Below the pieces are notes generated by a model. The model was not told the origin of the DNA and ran no database searches. It was given only the letters and a program-made list of their open reading frames with translations. A DNA stretch of 9,232 nt from assembly GCA_035285595.1 (NCBI GenBank), contig JAYKGV010000022.1, forward strand, positions 1 to 9,232. Reading direction: 5' to 3'. A program made the translations under genes and the position numbers. Shown here in pieces: positions 1 to 6,619 of the stretch; position 1 is the stretch's first letter; each line of letters opens with the position of its first letter. This DNA is from VGJW01 sp035285595 (GTDB lineage Bacteria; Cyanobacteriota; Sericytochromatia; S15B-MN24; VGJW01).

Positions 1-32
1 AGCTTGCCAAGCAGCCAGGCAAGGCTGGTCCA

Positions 33-45
33 GGCACCCGGTGCC
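33..45. repeat. 13-base odd palindrome after the peptidase gene
   Basis: Perfect inverted repeat GGCACC-C-GGTGCC. It begins 7 bases beyond the stop codon of the minus-strand peptidase gene. It could fold as a short hairpin at the 3' end of that transcript, but no T-run follows, so a rho-independent terminator is not supported. It could equally be a protein-binding site or chance. Confidence 0.35.
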
Positions 46-52
46 ATGGGGG

Positions 53-1114
53 TCAGGGCAGACGTGCCCAGGCCAGGGCCTGCTCGAGGCCAAGTTGCGT
101 CAGACGGGCAAGCTTGGCGTCGTTGAACACGTCAGTGTCGGCCTTCTTGATGGTGTCGCGTTCCTGCACGGTGTCCATCGGATGGTGCAGATACTTATGG
201 AGAGGCTCGGCATAGAACAGCACCGCCCGGACTCCGGCACGCCGGAACGAGGCGTGGTCGCTGGAGGCACCCGGGGGCAACTCGTCCACTGGTTCGTGAG
301 GATGTGGAATGTGTTCGACGAACGGCCGAAAGACCGGCCGCATCGCCATCCGAGCCGCCGTGTCCATCACCTGTTGGCGTAGGGCTGTGTCCTGGCCACC
401 GGCCGTGTCGGTTGCAAACTCGGCGGGTCGGCCGTTGGCAATGACGTCCAACTGGACCATGCCGCGGAACTGCTTGAGGTCCAGGCGGATCGGCTTGCCT
501 GCCGGGTCGGGTGCCACAGGATTCTGGGTGTAGAACCGGGATCCGACGAGACCCTTTTCCTCGCCAGAGAACAGGATGAACAGGACGCTGACCGGCGGGA
601 GCACGCCCTGCGCCCGTTGGCGACTGAGGGTGCGGGCAATTTCCAGCACTCCCGCGCAGCCGCCGGCATCGTCATTGGCCCCGGGATAGATTGCTCCGGT
701 GAAGGACTGTCCGATATGGTCCTTGTGGGCGCCGAAGACCACGTACCTTGTGGGGTCGGCTCCTGGCAGCAGGCCCACCAGGTTCTCAGCCGTGCCCTTG
801 ATGCTGAAGTGCTTGAAGGGCTGACGCAACGTGGCGATGCCGAGCTCATTCAGGGTGCTTTCCGCGTAGCGGGTCGCCTCGTGGTCACCCTCGGATGCGG
901 AATCCCGGCCTTTCCAGCGAAGATCGCTCAGCCATGCGGCGTGACCATGGGCCGAGGCGGCGTCGATGCGGGTGTCGAGGGCGTCACGCACGCCGAGGGC
1001 GGCAAAGGGAAGCCGCGAGGTGTCGTAGGCCAGGCCTCCAGGGGATGACGTGCCGCAGGCCACGAGCGAGGGGGCAAGGACCGTGGTGGTCACGATCAAG
1101 GGAAGGATGCGCAC
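53..1114 (-). CDS. M28-family zinc metallopeptidase, lipoprotein
   Basis: A 353-residue protein with a GTG start, preceded by AAGGA about 10 bases upstream. The N-terminus (MRILPLIVTTTVLAPSLVAC) is a lipoprotein signal: a hydrophobic stretch ending in lipobox L-V-A-C with Cys20 as the lipidation site, so the mature enzyme should be membrane-anchored outside the cytoplasm. The M28 di-zinc site is complete by eye: H130 and D132 in GAHKDHIG, bridging D148 in GANDDAGG, catalytic E185 and zinc ligand E186 in FSGEEKGLVGS, D223 in VQLDVIA, and H287 in SSDHASF. M28 members are aminopeptidases or carboxypeptidases acting on peptides; the exact substrate cannot be read from sequence. Residues 20-110 form a variable N-terminal region before the catalytic fold. 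The gene diverges from the methyltransferase gene and there is no sign of an operon partner inside the window. Confidence 0.93.
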   Translation of the reverse strand: MRILPLIVTTTVLAPSLVACGTSSPGGLAYDTSRLPFAALGVRDALDTRIDAASAHGHAAWLSDLRWKGRDSASEGDHEATRYAESTLNELGIATLRQPFKHFSIKGTAENLVGLLPGADPTRYVVFGAHKDHIGQSFTGAIYPGANDDAGGCAGVLEIARTLSRQRAQGVLPPVSVLFILFSGEEKGLVGSRFYTQNPVAPDPAGKPIRLDLKQFRGMVQLDVIANGRPAEFATDTAGGQDTALRQQVMDTAARMAMRPVFRPFVEHIPHPHEPVDELPPGASSDHASFRRAGVRAVLFYAEPLHKYLHHPMDTVQERDTIKKADTDVFNDAKLARLTQLGLEQALAWARLP

Positions 1115-1266
1115 GGATAACCAGTCCTTAAGTATTTGTTAATCACCCTAGCACGTCCCGGGTGCTCCTCCAAGCCCCGGGGAGCGGTTGCCTGAGGCCT
1201 TTTGTTCGACGTGCGGGCCGCGCGGGCATGTGGGAGTGTCGCCGCAGCTGTCCGGAGGGCGTGACC
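1115..1266. promoter_or_regulatory. Divergent intergenic region, probable promoters
   Basis: This gap separates the divergent peptidase and methyltransferase genes, so promoters for both should lie here. It contains an AT-rich patch at about 1124-1145, unusual in this GC-rich DNA and placed to serve the peptidase. No convincing -35/-10 pair was found. The methyltransferase Shine-Dalgarno GGAGGG lies at 1254-1259. Confidence 0.3.
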
Positions 1267-1866
1267 GTGTCGAATCCTTGGGATCAGCGCTATGGGGGGG
1301 AAGCCTACTTCTACGGCACCGAGCCGAATGAGTTCCTTGTCTCCCAGGCCGATCGCCTGCCTCGGCGGGCAAGGGTGCTGTGTCTGGCGGAAGGCGAGGG
1401 ACGAAACGCCGTCTTCCTCGCGGGACTCGGCCATCTGGTGACGGCCGTGGATGGCTCTGCCGTCGGCCTTGAGAAGGCTGATCGACTCGCCCGCGAGCGC
1501 GGTGTGACGATCGAGTGTGTCCAGGCGGATCTCGCCACTTGGCCGATGGGGCAGGAGGACTGGGATGCTATCGTCTCGATCTGGGCCCATGTCCTGCCGG
1601 ATCTGCGCGCGTCCGTGGATGCTGCCGTCCGGGAAGGCGTACGGTCCGGAGGCTTGTTGGTCCTCGAGCATTATCATCCCAGGCAGTTGGAATACGGAAC
1701 GGGCGGTCCACCCGATGCCCGGATGATGACGACGCTCGATCAACTGCGAGAATCCTTCGCGGGGTGGGACGCGTATCACGCGTGGGAGGGCGAGCGCTTG
1801 GTCCAGGAGGGCAAGGGTCATCGTGGGGCCAGCTATGTCACGCAAGTGGTGCTGAGGCGGCCCTGA
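1267..1866 (+). CDS. Class I SAM-dependent methyltransferase (TehB-like type)
   Basis: A 199-residue protein. I chose the GTG at 1267 because GGAGGG at 1254-1259 sits 7 bases upstream and the protein then starts MSNPWDQRYGG, a typical opening for this family; in-frame GTGs at 1162 and 1261 are worse placed. Motif I of the Rossmann fold is residues 36-50 (RVLCLAEGEGRNAVF, the glycine-rich SAM loop). D62 at the end of the second strand (TAVDGS) should contact the ribose of SAM, and D88 in QADL is the usual adenine-contacting acid. WDAIVSIW (99-106) is the post-motif strand. The family is small cytoplasmic methyltransferases often annotated as TehB/tellurite-resistance-like or thiopurine-like; the acceptor is unknown. 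The codon just before the following hairpin region is a clean TGA. Confidence 0.88.
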   Translation: MSNPWDQRYGGEAYFYGTEPNEFLVSQADRLPRRARVLCLAEGEGRNAVFLAGLGHLVTAVDGSAVGLEKADRLARERGVTIECVQADLATWPMGQEDWDAIVSIWAHVLPDLRASVDAAVREGVRSGGLLVLEHYHPRQLEYGTGGPPDARMMTTLDQLRESFAGWDAYHAWEGERLVQEGKGHRGASYVTQVVLRRP

Positions 1867-1887
1867 AGCCTCTGCTCCTTTGCGGGA

Positions 1888-1900
1888 GGCAAGTCTTGCC
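1888..1900. repeat. 13-base odd palindrome after the methyltransferase gene
   Basis: Perfect inverted repeat GGCAAG-T-CTTGCC, starting 21 bases after the methyltransferase stop. It has no T-run, so it is at best a weak hairpin or a binding site. It shares the AGTCT centre with the longer palindrome at 4004-4022. Confidence 0.35.
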
Positions 1901-1994
1901 GGGACGCTGCCGATGATCGGTGCAGGGGTGTCCCGACCACCCCGTTGGTTTTGTCGTTCCAACATCAGCCCGCGTGCCGGGCAGGAGGTCTGTC

Positions 1995-2555
1995 GTGGAG
2001 ACCCGGTCTTCTCGAGAGGTGGCACCCATCAGGGGAGTGCCCCCCTTGCAATCCCGGCCGGTACCCCCCGCTTCGCCCGAACAGCGTGTGATGCCCGCTG
2101 ACGGTTTGCGGATCTCAGGGCGGCGGATCAACGAGGCCAAGGCTCGCAAGGCCTTGGACACCGCGATTTCGGCAAGCCAGGGAGAGGAACGAAAGATCCA
2201 AGCTGCCATCGCGACCCTCGATCCGGGCGGAGTGTCGGGAGCTGGCGATCCGGTGGTGCGAGACCTCATGGCGGCCGCAGAGATGCTGGGCCAAGTCCGG
2301 ACGGCCCTGGGCACGGCGCGCGAGTCCCTCAAGGATGTCCCTCGTGCGATTGATGCGGCAGGTCGTGCCCTCGACACCCATGTGACGATGTACGACACCC
2401 TCAAGGACGCGCGACGCAATCTTCAAGAGAGCACTTACGGCCGGCTTGGAGAGGGCGAGCTGGCGGCCTTGAAGGACATCGATGCGGCGATGAAGGCCGC
2501 CATTTTCACGCAGACGAGGATCGTTCTTGCACAGGATCTGCTTGAAAACCCCTGA
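1995..2555 (+). CDS. Unrecognised Ala-rich helical protein
   Basis: A 186-residue protein starting at a GTG with a near-ideal Shine-Dalgarno (AGGAGGT at 1983-1989, 5 bases upstream); this rules out the upstream in-frame GTG at 1920. I do not recognise a family. Residues 1-40 are Pro/Arg/Ser-rich and probably disordered. Residues 42-186 are rich in Ala, Leu, Asp, Glu, Lys and Arg with heptad-like spacing, suggesting a helical bundle (helices near 44-75, 85-112, 113-143, 153-182). It has no cysteine, signal peptide or membrane segment. A single TYG occurs at 147-149 but without the following Leu-Pro or Pro-rich context of the repeats in the protein at 6620-7192. It lies 114 bases upstream of the EF-hand gene in the same direction, so the two may be co-transcribed or simply adjacent. 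Confidence 0.75.
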   Translation: METRSSREVAPIRGVPPLQSRPVPPASPEQRVMPADGLRISGRRINEAKARKALDTAISASQGEERKIQAAIATLDPGGVSGAGDPVVRDLMAAAEMLGQVRTALGTARESLKDVPRAIDAAGRALDTHVTMYDTLKDARRNLQESTYGRLGEGELAALKDIDAAMKAAIFTQTRIVLAQDLLENP

Positions 2556-2587
2556 GAAGATTCATTAAGGGTTCTTGAAGTCTTGCA

Positions 2588-2593
2588 TTGACA
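2588..2593 (+). promoter_or_regulatory. Possible -35 box (TTGACA) ahead of the EF-hand gene
   Basis: A perfect TTGACA lies 76 bases before the EF-hand start. The hexamer 17 bases downstream (AAAGGT) is a poor -10, so this is only half a promoter. The overlapping GG-N10-GC spacing (2594-2607) also weakly resembles a sigma-54 site. Neither is secure. Confidence 0.25.
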
Positions 2594-2669
2594 GGCATGG
2601 GAGCGGCAACAAAGGTGGGGTAGTGCGTTGTGTCCCCCTTCGAGTTTCCAAGGACAGGAGAATCCCGGG

Positions 2670-3728
2670 ATGGCTGGCAAGGTCAACAACAGGGCCGGTA
2701 GGGCTTCCGCCCCGAAGGCCGCCAAAGCGAATGCAGCGCCCAGTGGTCAGAATGCGCCCAAGCCGGCGGCCAAGGGCAACCAGCAGGAAAGGGTCAGGAA
2801 GTCGGCGGATGAGCGCAGGACTTTCGGGGTCAAGGGCAATCCCAGCGCGATCAAGCTGGATGACAAGGCCTTCGCCAGGTTGGACAAGAACGGGGATGGC
2901 GTCTTGACCGGCAAGGAAGCCGCTAAGCGGCAGGCCTGGGATCGTAACGGTGACGGTTCGGTCACCAAGGAAGAGTTCAAGCTGGGGCGAGGGGTGCGCC
3001 GGACCGAGGTCCAGATGAGGCAGCTGGACAGGAACAAGGACGGGGTCCTGTCGGGTAGCGAAGTCCACAAGCGCATCGCGGGCGCGGACGAGAACGGAGA
3101 TGGTCGTGTGACCAAGGGAGAGCTCGGTCGCTTCCATGCGAAGGGGGTTGACTTTGCACAGCGATTTGATGCCTTCGATGGCAACAAGGATGGCTTCCTG
3201 ACCGGCACCGAGGCAGCCAAGTTCGTGGAACAGGGGCTGGACAAGGATGAAGATGGTCGTATCTCCAAGGAGGAGTTCGTTCAGGCCCGGGAACGGAGCC
3301 GTCTCGAGGCTCAGTTCAAGGATTACGAGGCGAACGGTGACGGCTTCTTGTCTGGAAACGAGATCCAGGCCGAAGTCCTTGCTTCCAAGGATGTCGACGG
3401 CGATGGACGTTTGAGCCTGGCGGAGTGGCTTGGTGAGGTCACTCAGCCCGAGCCCGAGCCCGAGCTCGAGCCGGAGCCTGCTCCCGAACCCGAGCCGGCA
3501 CCGCCTGCACCTCCCGTGGATGCTCCGCTTGTGGATGGCACGGGCCCCTCATCGCCTGAGGTCCAGCAGCCTGCAGAGCCCAGCTCGCCGGCACAGCCGG
3601 AGGAACCTGTTGCCGAGGCACCGCCTGCCTCGTCTGAACCGGCGCCTTCCGGTCCTCCAGCCTCCGACATCCCGTCGACGGCCGCGACCATGTCACCCGA
3701 AACGTTCCAGTCCATTTTCGGAGGCTAG
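2670..3728 (+). CDS. Eight-EF-hand calcium-binding protein with Pro/Glu-rich tail
   Basis: A 352-residue protein starting at ATG 2670 with AGGAG at 2656-2660, 9 bases upstream. Residues 1-60 are basic, Ala/Lys/Asn-rich and probably disordered. Eight 12-residue EF-hand loops follow at 72-83, 91-102, 120-131, 140-151, 170-181, 191-202, 220-231 and 241-252. They fit D-x-[DN]-x-D-G-x-[hydrophobic]-x3-E, except that the seventh begins with Glu. The loops alternate about 20 and 30 residues apart, so they form four EF-hand pairs. From 259 a Pro-Glu repeat (PEPEPELEPEPAPEPEPAP) leads into a Pro/Ser/Ala-rich tail ending SIFGG. There is no signal peptide or membrane segment, which is unusual because many bacterial multi-EF-hand proteins are exported. 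Role unknown: calcium buffering, calcium-dependent scaffolding or non-classical export are possible. Confidence 0.9.
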   Translation: MAGKVNNRAGRASAPKAAKANAAPSGQNAPKPAAKGNQQERVRKSADERRTFGVKGNPSAIKLDDKAFARLDKNGDGVLTGKEAAKRQAWDRNGDGSVTKEEFKLGRGVRRTEVQMRQLDRNKDGVLSGSEVHKRIAGADENGDGRVTKGELGRFHAKGVDFAQRFDAFDGNKDGFLTGTEAAKFVEQGLDKDEDGRISKEEFVQARERSRLEAQFKDYEANGDGFLSGNEIQAEVLASKDVDGDGRLSLAEWLGEVTQPEPEPELEPEPAPEPEPAPPAPPVDAPLVDGTGPSSPEVQQPAEPSSPAQPEEPVAEAPPASSEPAPSGPPASDIPSTAATMSPETFQSIFGG

Positions 3729-3744
3729 TCGAGCGAGTTTCCAC

Positions 3745-3787
3745 GTATCCGGCTCTTCGGTCCCTTGTGGACGGACGGGCCGGATAC
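3745..3787 (+). terminator. Possible terminator hairpin of the EF-hand gene
   Basis: A perfect 9-bp stem, GTATCCGGC (3745-3753) with GCCGGATAC (3779-3787), extendable by three G-U/C-G pairs, encloses a loop of about 19-25 bases. It starts 16 bases after the EF-hand stop. TCCTTT follows the stem, a weak and broken T-tract, so intrinsic termination is plausible but not strong. Confidence 0.4.
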
Positions 3788-4003
3788 TCCTTTGGGGAGG
3801 GTCGGGCGCGTCCTGCTGGCGAGCGAGTCTTGAGCTGCGGTTCAGGTCATGGGTGTGGCGATGGGGAAAGGCACATGGGGCTCCGTAGGGATGGTCTGTG
3901 TCGGTAGAAGCCTGCAAGCGTCCGGACCTGCATCCGGCCGTGGCAAGGTCTGTACCTCTTTGGCGTAGCCCGCAAGCCCCCAAGGCCTATCCGGCACCCA
4001 CAC

Positions 4004-4022
4004 GCTGGTGAGTCTCACCAGC
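4004..4022. repeat. 19-base perfect odd palindrome between convergent genes
   Basis: GCTGGTGAG-T-CTCACCAGC has two perfect 9-base arms around a single T. As RNA on either strand it would form a tight hairpin with a 7-bp stem and 5-base loop. It lies 92 bases past the Bax-inhibitor stop and no T-run follows on either strand. It may be a shared structure at the 3' ends of two converging transcripts or a dimeric DNA-binding site. Confidence 0.5.
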
Positions 4023-4114
4023 CTCGGGATCGATAGCCCCGACGAACCTCACTCCACTCTTTTCAAGCGGGGACATCCGGGGGAAGGTGCCGGCTCAAGG
4101 TCCGTCCGCGCGCT

Positions 4115-4837
4115 TCAATCCCGCCGCAACTTCAGCAGGAGATTGACGACTTCGACATAGAGCCACACCAAGGTGAGCACAAGGCCGAAGGCCGCATACC
4201 ACTCCATGAAGCGGGGGGCCCGGCTGTGAACTCCTTGCTCGATGAAGTCGAAATCAAGCACCAGATTGAGCGACGCCAGGACAACCACGAACAGGCTGAA
4301 GCCGATGCCCAGCAGGCCCGTGTCATGCACGAGCGGCAGTTGCCAGCCGAAGAACGACCCCACGAAGCCCGCCAGATAGAAGATGCCCAGACCTAGGGTG
4401 GCTGCAAAGATCCCAAGCTTGAAGTTTTCCGTGGGTTGGACGAGACCGCTGCGGTACGTCAGCAGCAGCGCGAGGAAGATGGATGTGGTCAGGCCCACGG
4501 CTTGTGCCGCGATACCGGGAAAGGACGGTTCGGTCAGGGCCGAAAGGGCCCCGAGGCTTACGCCCTCGAGTATGGCGTAGATGGGGGCGGTCACGAAGGC
4601 CGTACGCTTGGCAAAGATCGTGACAACCGCCATGACCAGACCACCGATGGACGCGAAGGGCAGTGCCGCGACCGGGTTGGGCAACAAGTGCCAGGTCGCC
4701 AGCGCTCCTGCGACGACCAGGATGAGCAGCAAGCTGGACCGATTGACCACCCCGTCCAAGGTCATGGGCCTGACGTCGGCCCCACGACTCACGTCGGTGA
4801 AGGTTCTTGCGTTCAGTGCAGGGTTGCCGGAGCGCAT
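4115..4837 (-). CDS. Bax-inhibitor-1/YccA family membrane protein
   Basis: A 240-residue integral membrane protein with about seven hydrophobic segments (near 33-51, 56-76, 81-101, 108-127, 142-161, 173-195 and 212-235). The opening MRSGNPALNARTF and the features APIYAILEG (E91) and LDFDFIEQGV (D195, D197) are typical of the bacterial BaxI_1 branch. In characterised Bax-inhibitor-1 proteins paired acidic residues late in the fold control a pH-sensitive calcium leak; D195/D197 are candidates by position, which is inference. The likely site is the inner membrane. An in-frame TAG directly precedes the ATG, so no upstream start is possible; the only ribosome-site candidate is GGAG 11 bases upstream. 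The gene is divergent from the radical SAM operon and convergent with the EF-hand gene, so both neighbours have calcium-related folds, perhaps by coincidence. Confidence 0.92.
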   Translation of the reverse strand: MRSGNPALNARTFTDVSRGADVRPMTLDGVVNRSSLLLILVVAGALATWHLLPNPVAALPFASIGGLVMAVVTIFAKRTAFVTAPIYAILEGVSLGALSALTEPSFPGIAAQAVGLTTSIFLALLLTYRSGLVQPTENFKLGIFAATLGLGIFYLAGFVGSFFGWQLPLVHDTGLLGIGFSLFVVVLASLNLVLDFDFIEQGVHSRAPRFMEWYAAFGLVLTLVWLYVEVVNLLLKLRRD

Positions 4838-4956
4838 CTAGGGAGGATCTCCATCGTCAGGGGCGGCTCCCATCAAACATACCCTGCCGAGGACTCTCTG
4901 GGTTTGCTTCCGTTCGCGTCCGGGAAGCCTTGCCTGCACGCGGGTATACGACGCAC
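4838..4956. promoter_or_regulatory. Divergent promoter region for Bax-inhibitor and radical SAM genes
   Basis: This 119-base gap must hold the start signals for both divergent genes. On the plus strand TATACG at 4945-4950 resembles a -10 box only 6 bases before the radical SAM ATG, with no clear -35 at the usual distance and no Shine-Dalgarno. If used, transcription would start at about the ATG, giving a leaderless mRNA. This is suggestive only. Confidence 0.3.
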
Positions 4957-6270
4957 ATGACTTCCGAATCCCCGACTGGGGTACCCTTCCCGGGAACAGG
5001 GCCGGTGATCGGAGGTCGCCGATTTCATCGTAGGACGACCTACGCTGTCTGGGAGATCACGCTCCGCTGTAACTTGGCGTGCAGTCACTGCGGATCTCGT
5101 GCAGGGGAGGCTCGAGTCGACGAACTGTCCACCGAAGAGGCCTTGGACCTCGTCCACCAGATGGCAGAGGTCGGGATCGCCGAAGTGACGCTGATTGGTG
5201 GGGAGGCTTATCTTCGGCCCGACTGGTTGCGAATTGCCGAGGAGATTGTCCGCTGTGGCATGTTGGTGACGATGACCACGGGCGGTCTCGGTATCTCCCT
5301 CCAGACGGCCCGTCGAATGGTGGAGGTGGGTTTCCGTGGTGTGAGCGTTTCCATAGATGGAATGGAGGCGACTCACGATGCCTTGCGAGGGGTATCTGGT
5401 TCGTGGCAGGCTTGCTGGCGCTCGCTTGGTCATCTTCGGGATGCCGGCATGCCCACGCTCAGCGTGAATACCCAGATCAACCGTCGTTCGTGGCCAGAGC
5501 TCGCCATGCTCTACGACCGGTTGCGCGAATCAGGCATCCACTCGTGGCAGATCCAGTTCACCGTGCCTATGGGGAACGCCGCGGACCACGCTGAGATTTT
5601 GCTCCAGCCTTACGAACTGCCGGCAGTCTTCGAAGATCTTGCCGCTTTAGCGATCCGATGCCGTGAGGATGGAATTCGCCTGAATCCCGGCAATAATGTC
5701 GGCTACTACGGACCCTACCAGCAGCTGCTGAAGGGACAGGGGTTCGACACGCCGATGTATTACGCGGGTTGCGAGGCTGGCACCCGCACACTGGGTATCG
5801 AGGCTGACGGCAAGATCAAGGGGTGTCCATCTCTCCCCAGCACACCCTACACGGGAGGGAACATCCGGGATGTTTCCTTGGCAGAGATCATGGCCTACTC
5901 CGAAGCATTGCAGTTTAACCATCTGCCGCGGTATACCCCCGAGAGCGTGGCTCATTTATGGGGATATTGCGCGACTTGCTCGTTTGCGGCCCTGTGCCGG
6001 GGAGGTTGTACCTGGACAGCCCATGTTTTCATGGGCCGGAGAGGCAATAATCCCTACTGTCATCATCGCGCCCTCGAGTTGGCACGCAGGGGGCGAAGGG
6101 AGCGTCTCGTACGCAAGGTGAGGGCCCCGGGGCAGCCTTTCGATCACGGTATCTTCGAGATTATTGAGGAACCTCTCGACGCACCGATGCCAAAGGAGCT
6201 TCCAAGCCTGGAGTTCCAAGGGCGATTTGAGGGCATGAAGTTCTTGCCGATGCTGAGCGAAGAAGGATAA
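4957..6270 (+). CDS. Radical SAM/SPASM peptide maturase, probable splicease (PlpX-like)
   Basis: A 437-residue cytoplasmic enzyme. The radical SAM motif C-x3-C-x2-C is CNLACSHC (C38, C42, C45) and binds the SAM-cleaving 4Fe-4S cluster; GGEAYL at 81-86 is the SAM-contacting GGE region. The SPASM domain is complete: C272-x12-G-x4-C290, then C338-x2-C341-x5-C347-x3-C351 and a last C368, enough for two auxiliary clusters. SPASM enzymes with these features usually modify ribosomal peptides. The stretch around CSHCGSRAG, the DELSTEEALDLV helix and LIGGEAYLRPDW is the type I associate with the Y-x10-GDL-associated/GDL-peptide maturases and with the spliceases (PlpX), which cut a tyramine-equivalent from XYG. 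That assignment is from memory and from context: the gene two places downstream encodes repeated xYG motifs. ATG 4957 was chosen because the longer in-frame extension runs into the divergent gene; no Shine-Dalgarno precedes it. It heads the operon. Confidence 0.88.
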   Translation: MTSESPTGVPFPGTGPVIGGRRFHRRTTYAVWEITLRCNLACSHCGSRAGEARVDELSTEEALDLVHQMAEVGIAEVTLIGGEAYLRPDWLRIAEEIVRCGMLVTMTTGGLGISLQTARRMVEVGFRGVSVSIDGMEATHDALRGVSGSWQACWRSLGHLRDAGMPTLSVNTQINRRSWPELAMLYDRLRESGIHSWQIQFTVPMGNAADHAEILLQPYELPAVFEDLAALAIRCREDGIRLNPGNNVGYYGPYQQLLKGQGFDTPMYYAGCEAGTRTLGIEADGKIKGCPSLPSTPYTGGNIRDVSLAEIMAYSEALQFNHLPRYTPESVAHLWGYCATCSFAALCRGGCTWTAHVFMGRRGNNPYCHHRALELARRGRRERLVRKVRAPGQPFDHGIFEIIEEPLDAPMPKELPSLEFQGRFEGMKFLPMLSEEG

Positions 6271-6282
6271 GCACGCGGAATC

Positions 6283-6588
6283 ATGCTGAAGTCTGCAACG
6301 GGGCGATTGCCTTCCGGTCAAGCACCTTCACGGGTGGCCCAAGGACGTACTTCCGAGGCTTTGTCCGCGGAACGTATCCGAGTTCGGGTGGTCTTCTCGC
6401 AGCCTATTTTCGGTGGTAACCACGATTGGGTGTTCACGTGCGATGGTCATCAGGCAGAGGACCTTGCACAGGCCGTTCTTCAGCGCAAGCCCCTGCGTCT
6501 GGTGTTTCCAACAAATACCGTGATCTTGGACGGGGCACAAGTCACTCTTGTGGACTTCATAAGCACTCCTGAGACGACTAACGCTTGA
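6283..6588 (+). CDS. Small partner protein of the radical SAM enzyme (PlpY-like by position)
   Basis: A 101-residue protein starting 12 bases after the radical SAM stop and 31 bases before the repeat protein, so almost certainly co-transcribed. Residues 1-30 are polar and probably flexible. The rest reads as a small mixed fold: strands near 32-38, 49-53, 71-75, 78-82 and 86-93, with a helix near 57-67 (QAEDLAQAVLQ). D48-x10-E59-D-L could be a degenerate form of the Y-x10-GDL motif that names a radical SAM-associated small protein family; I hold this weakly. In characterised spliceotide operons a protein of this size (PlpY) is needed with the splicease, so by position this is the expected partner, perhaps for binding the precursor. 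No catalytic motif, signal peptide or membrane segment. The start is not firmly fixed: the ATG has only a weak GGA nearby. Ends TGA-TAA. Confidence 0.78.
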   Translation: MLKSATGRLPSGQAPSRVAQGRTSEALSAERIRVRVVFSQPIFGGNHDWVFTCDGHQAEDLAQAVLQRKPLRLVFPTNTVILDGAQVTLVDFISTPETTNA

Positions 6589-6604
6589 TAAGGACTCTTA
6601 GCGC

Positions 6605-6614
6605 AAAGGGGGTG
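6605..6614 (+). promoter_or_regulatory. Strong ribosome binding site of the repeat protein
   Basis: AAAGGGGGTG, continuing as AT, differs from an extended Shine-Dalgarno (AAGGAGGTGAT) by a single base. It fixes the unusual TTG start at 6620, because the ATG at 6615 and GTG at 6612 are in other frames. A strong site suits a substrate made in excess over its enzyme. Confidence 0.65.
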
Positions 6615-6619
6615 ATGTC

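Larger units (their letters stand above)
3729..4114. other. 386-base convergent intergenic region
   Basis: This gap lies between the 3' ends of the EF-hand gene (plus) and the Bax-inhibitor gene (minus). I see no convincing gene: short ORFs crossing it lack a good ribosome site and overlap flanking genes. It does hold a long-loop hairpin next to the EF-hand gene and a 19-base palindrome nearer the other gene, listed separately. The remainder shows nothing I recognise. Confidence 0.6.

Noticed and set aside
1291..1317. RYG and FYG near the start of the methyltransferase as xYG motifs
   Set aside because: They are part of the normal conserved N-terminus of this methyltransferase family.
1096..2025. 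309-codon minus-strand ORF
   Set aside because: It lies opposite the methyltransferase gene, which has clear SAM motifs and a ribosome site; the minus translation has no family signature.
2433..2441. TYG in the 186-residue protein as another splice site
   Set aside because: It is a single occurrence in a predicted helical region without Leu-Pro after it or Pro-rich surroundings, and the gene is far from the radical SAM operon.
3693..3983. Minus-strand 96-codon ORF across the end of the EF-hand gene
   Set aside because: It overlaps the EF-hand coding end and a hairpin, has Arg/Pro-rich composition typical of antisense frames and no ribosome site that I can see.
4807..4956. 50-residue N-terminal extension of the radical SAM protein
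   Set aside because: It would overlap the start of the divergent Bax-inhibitor gene, and the extension is Arg/Ser-rich with no family similarity; ATG 4957 gives a normal family N-terminus.
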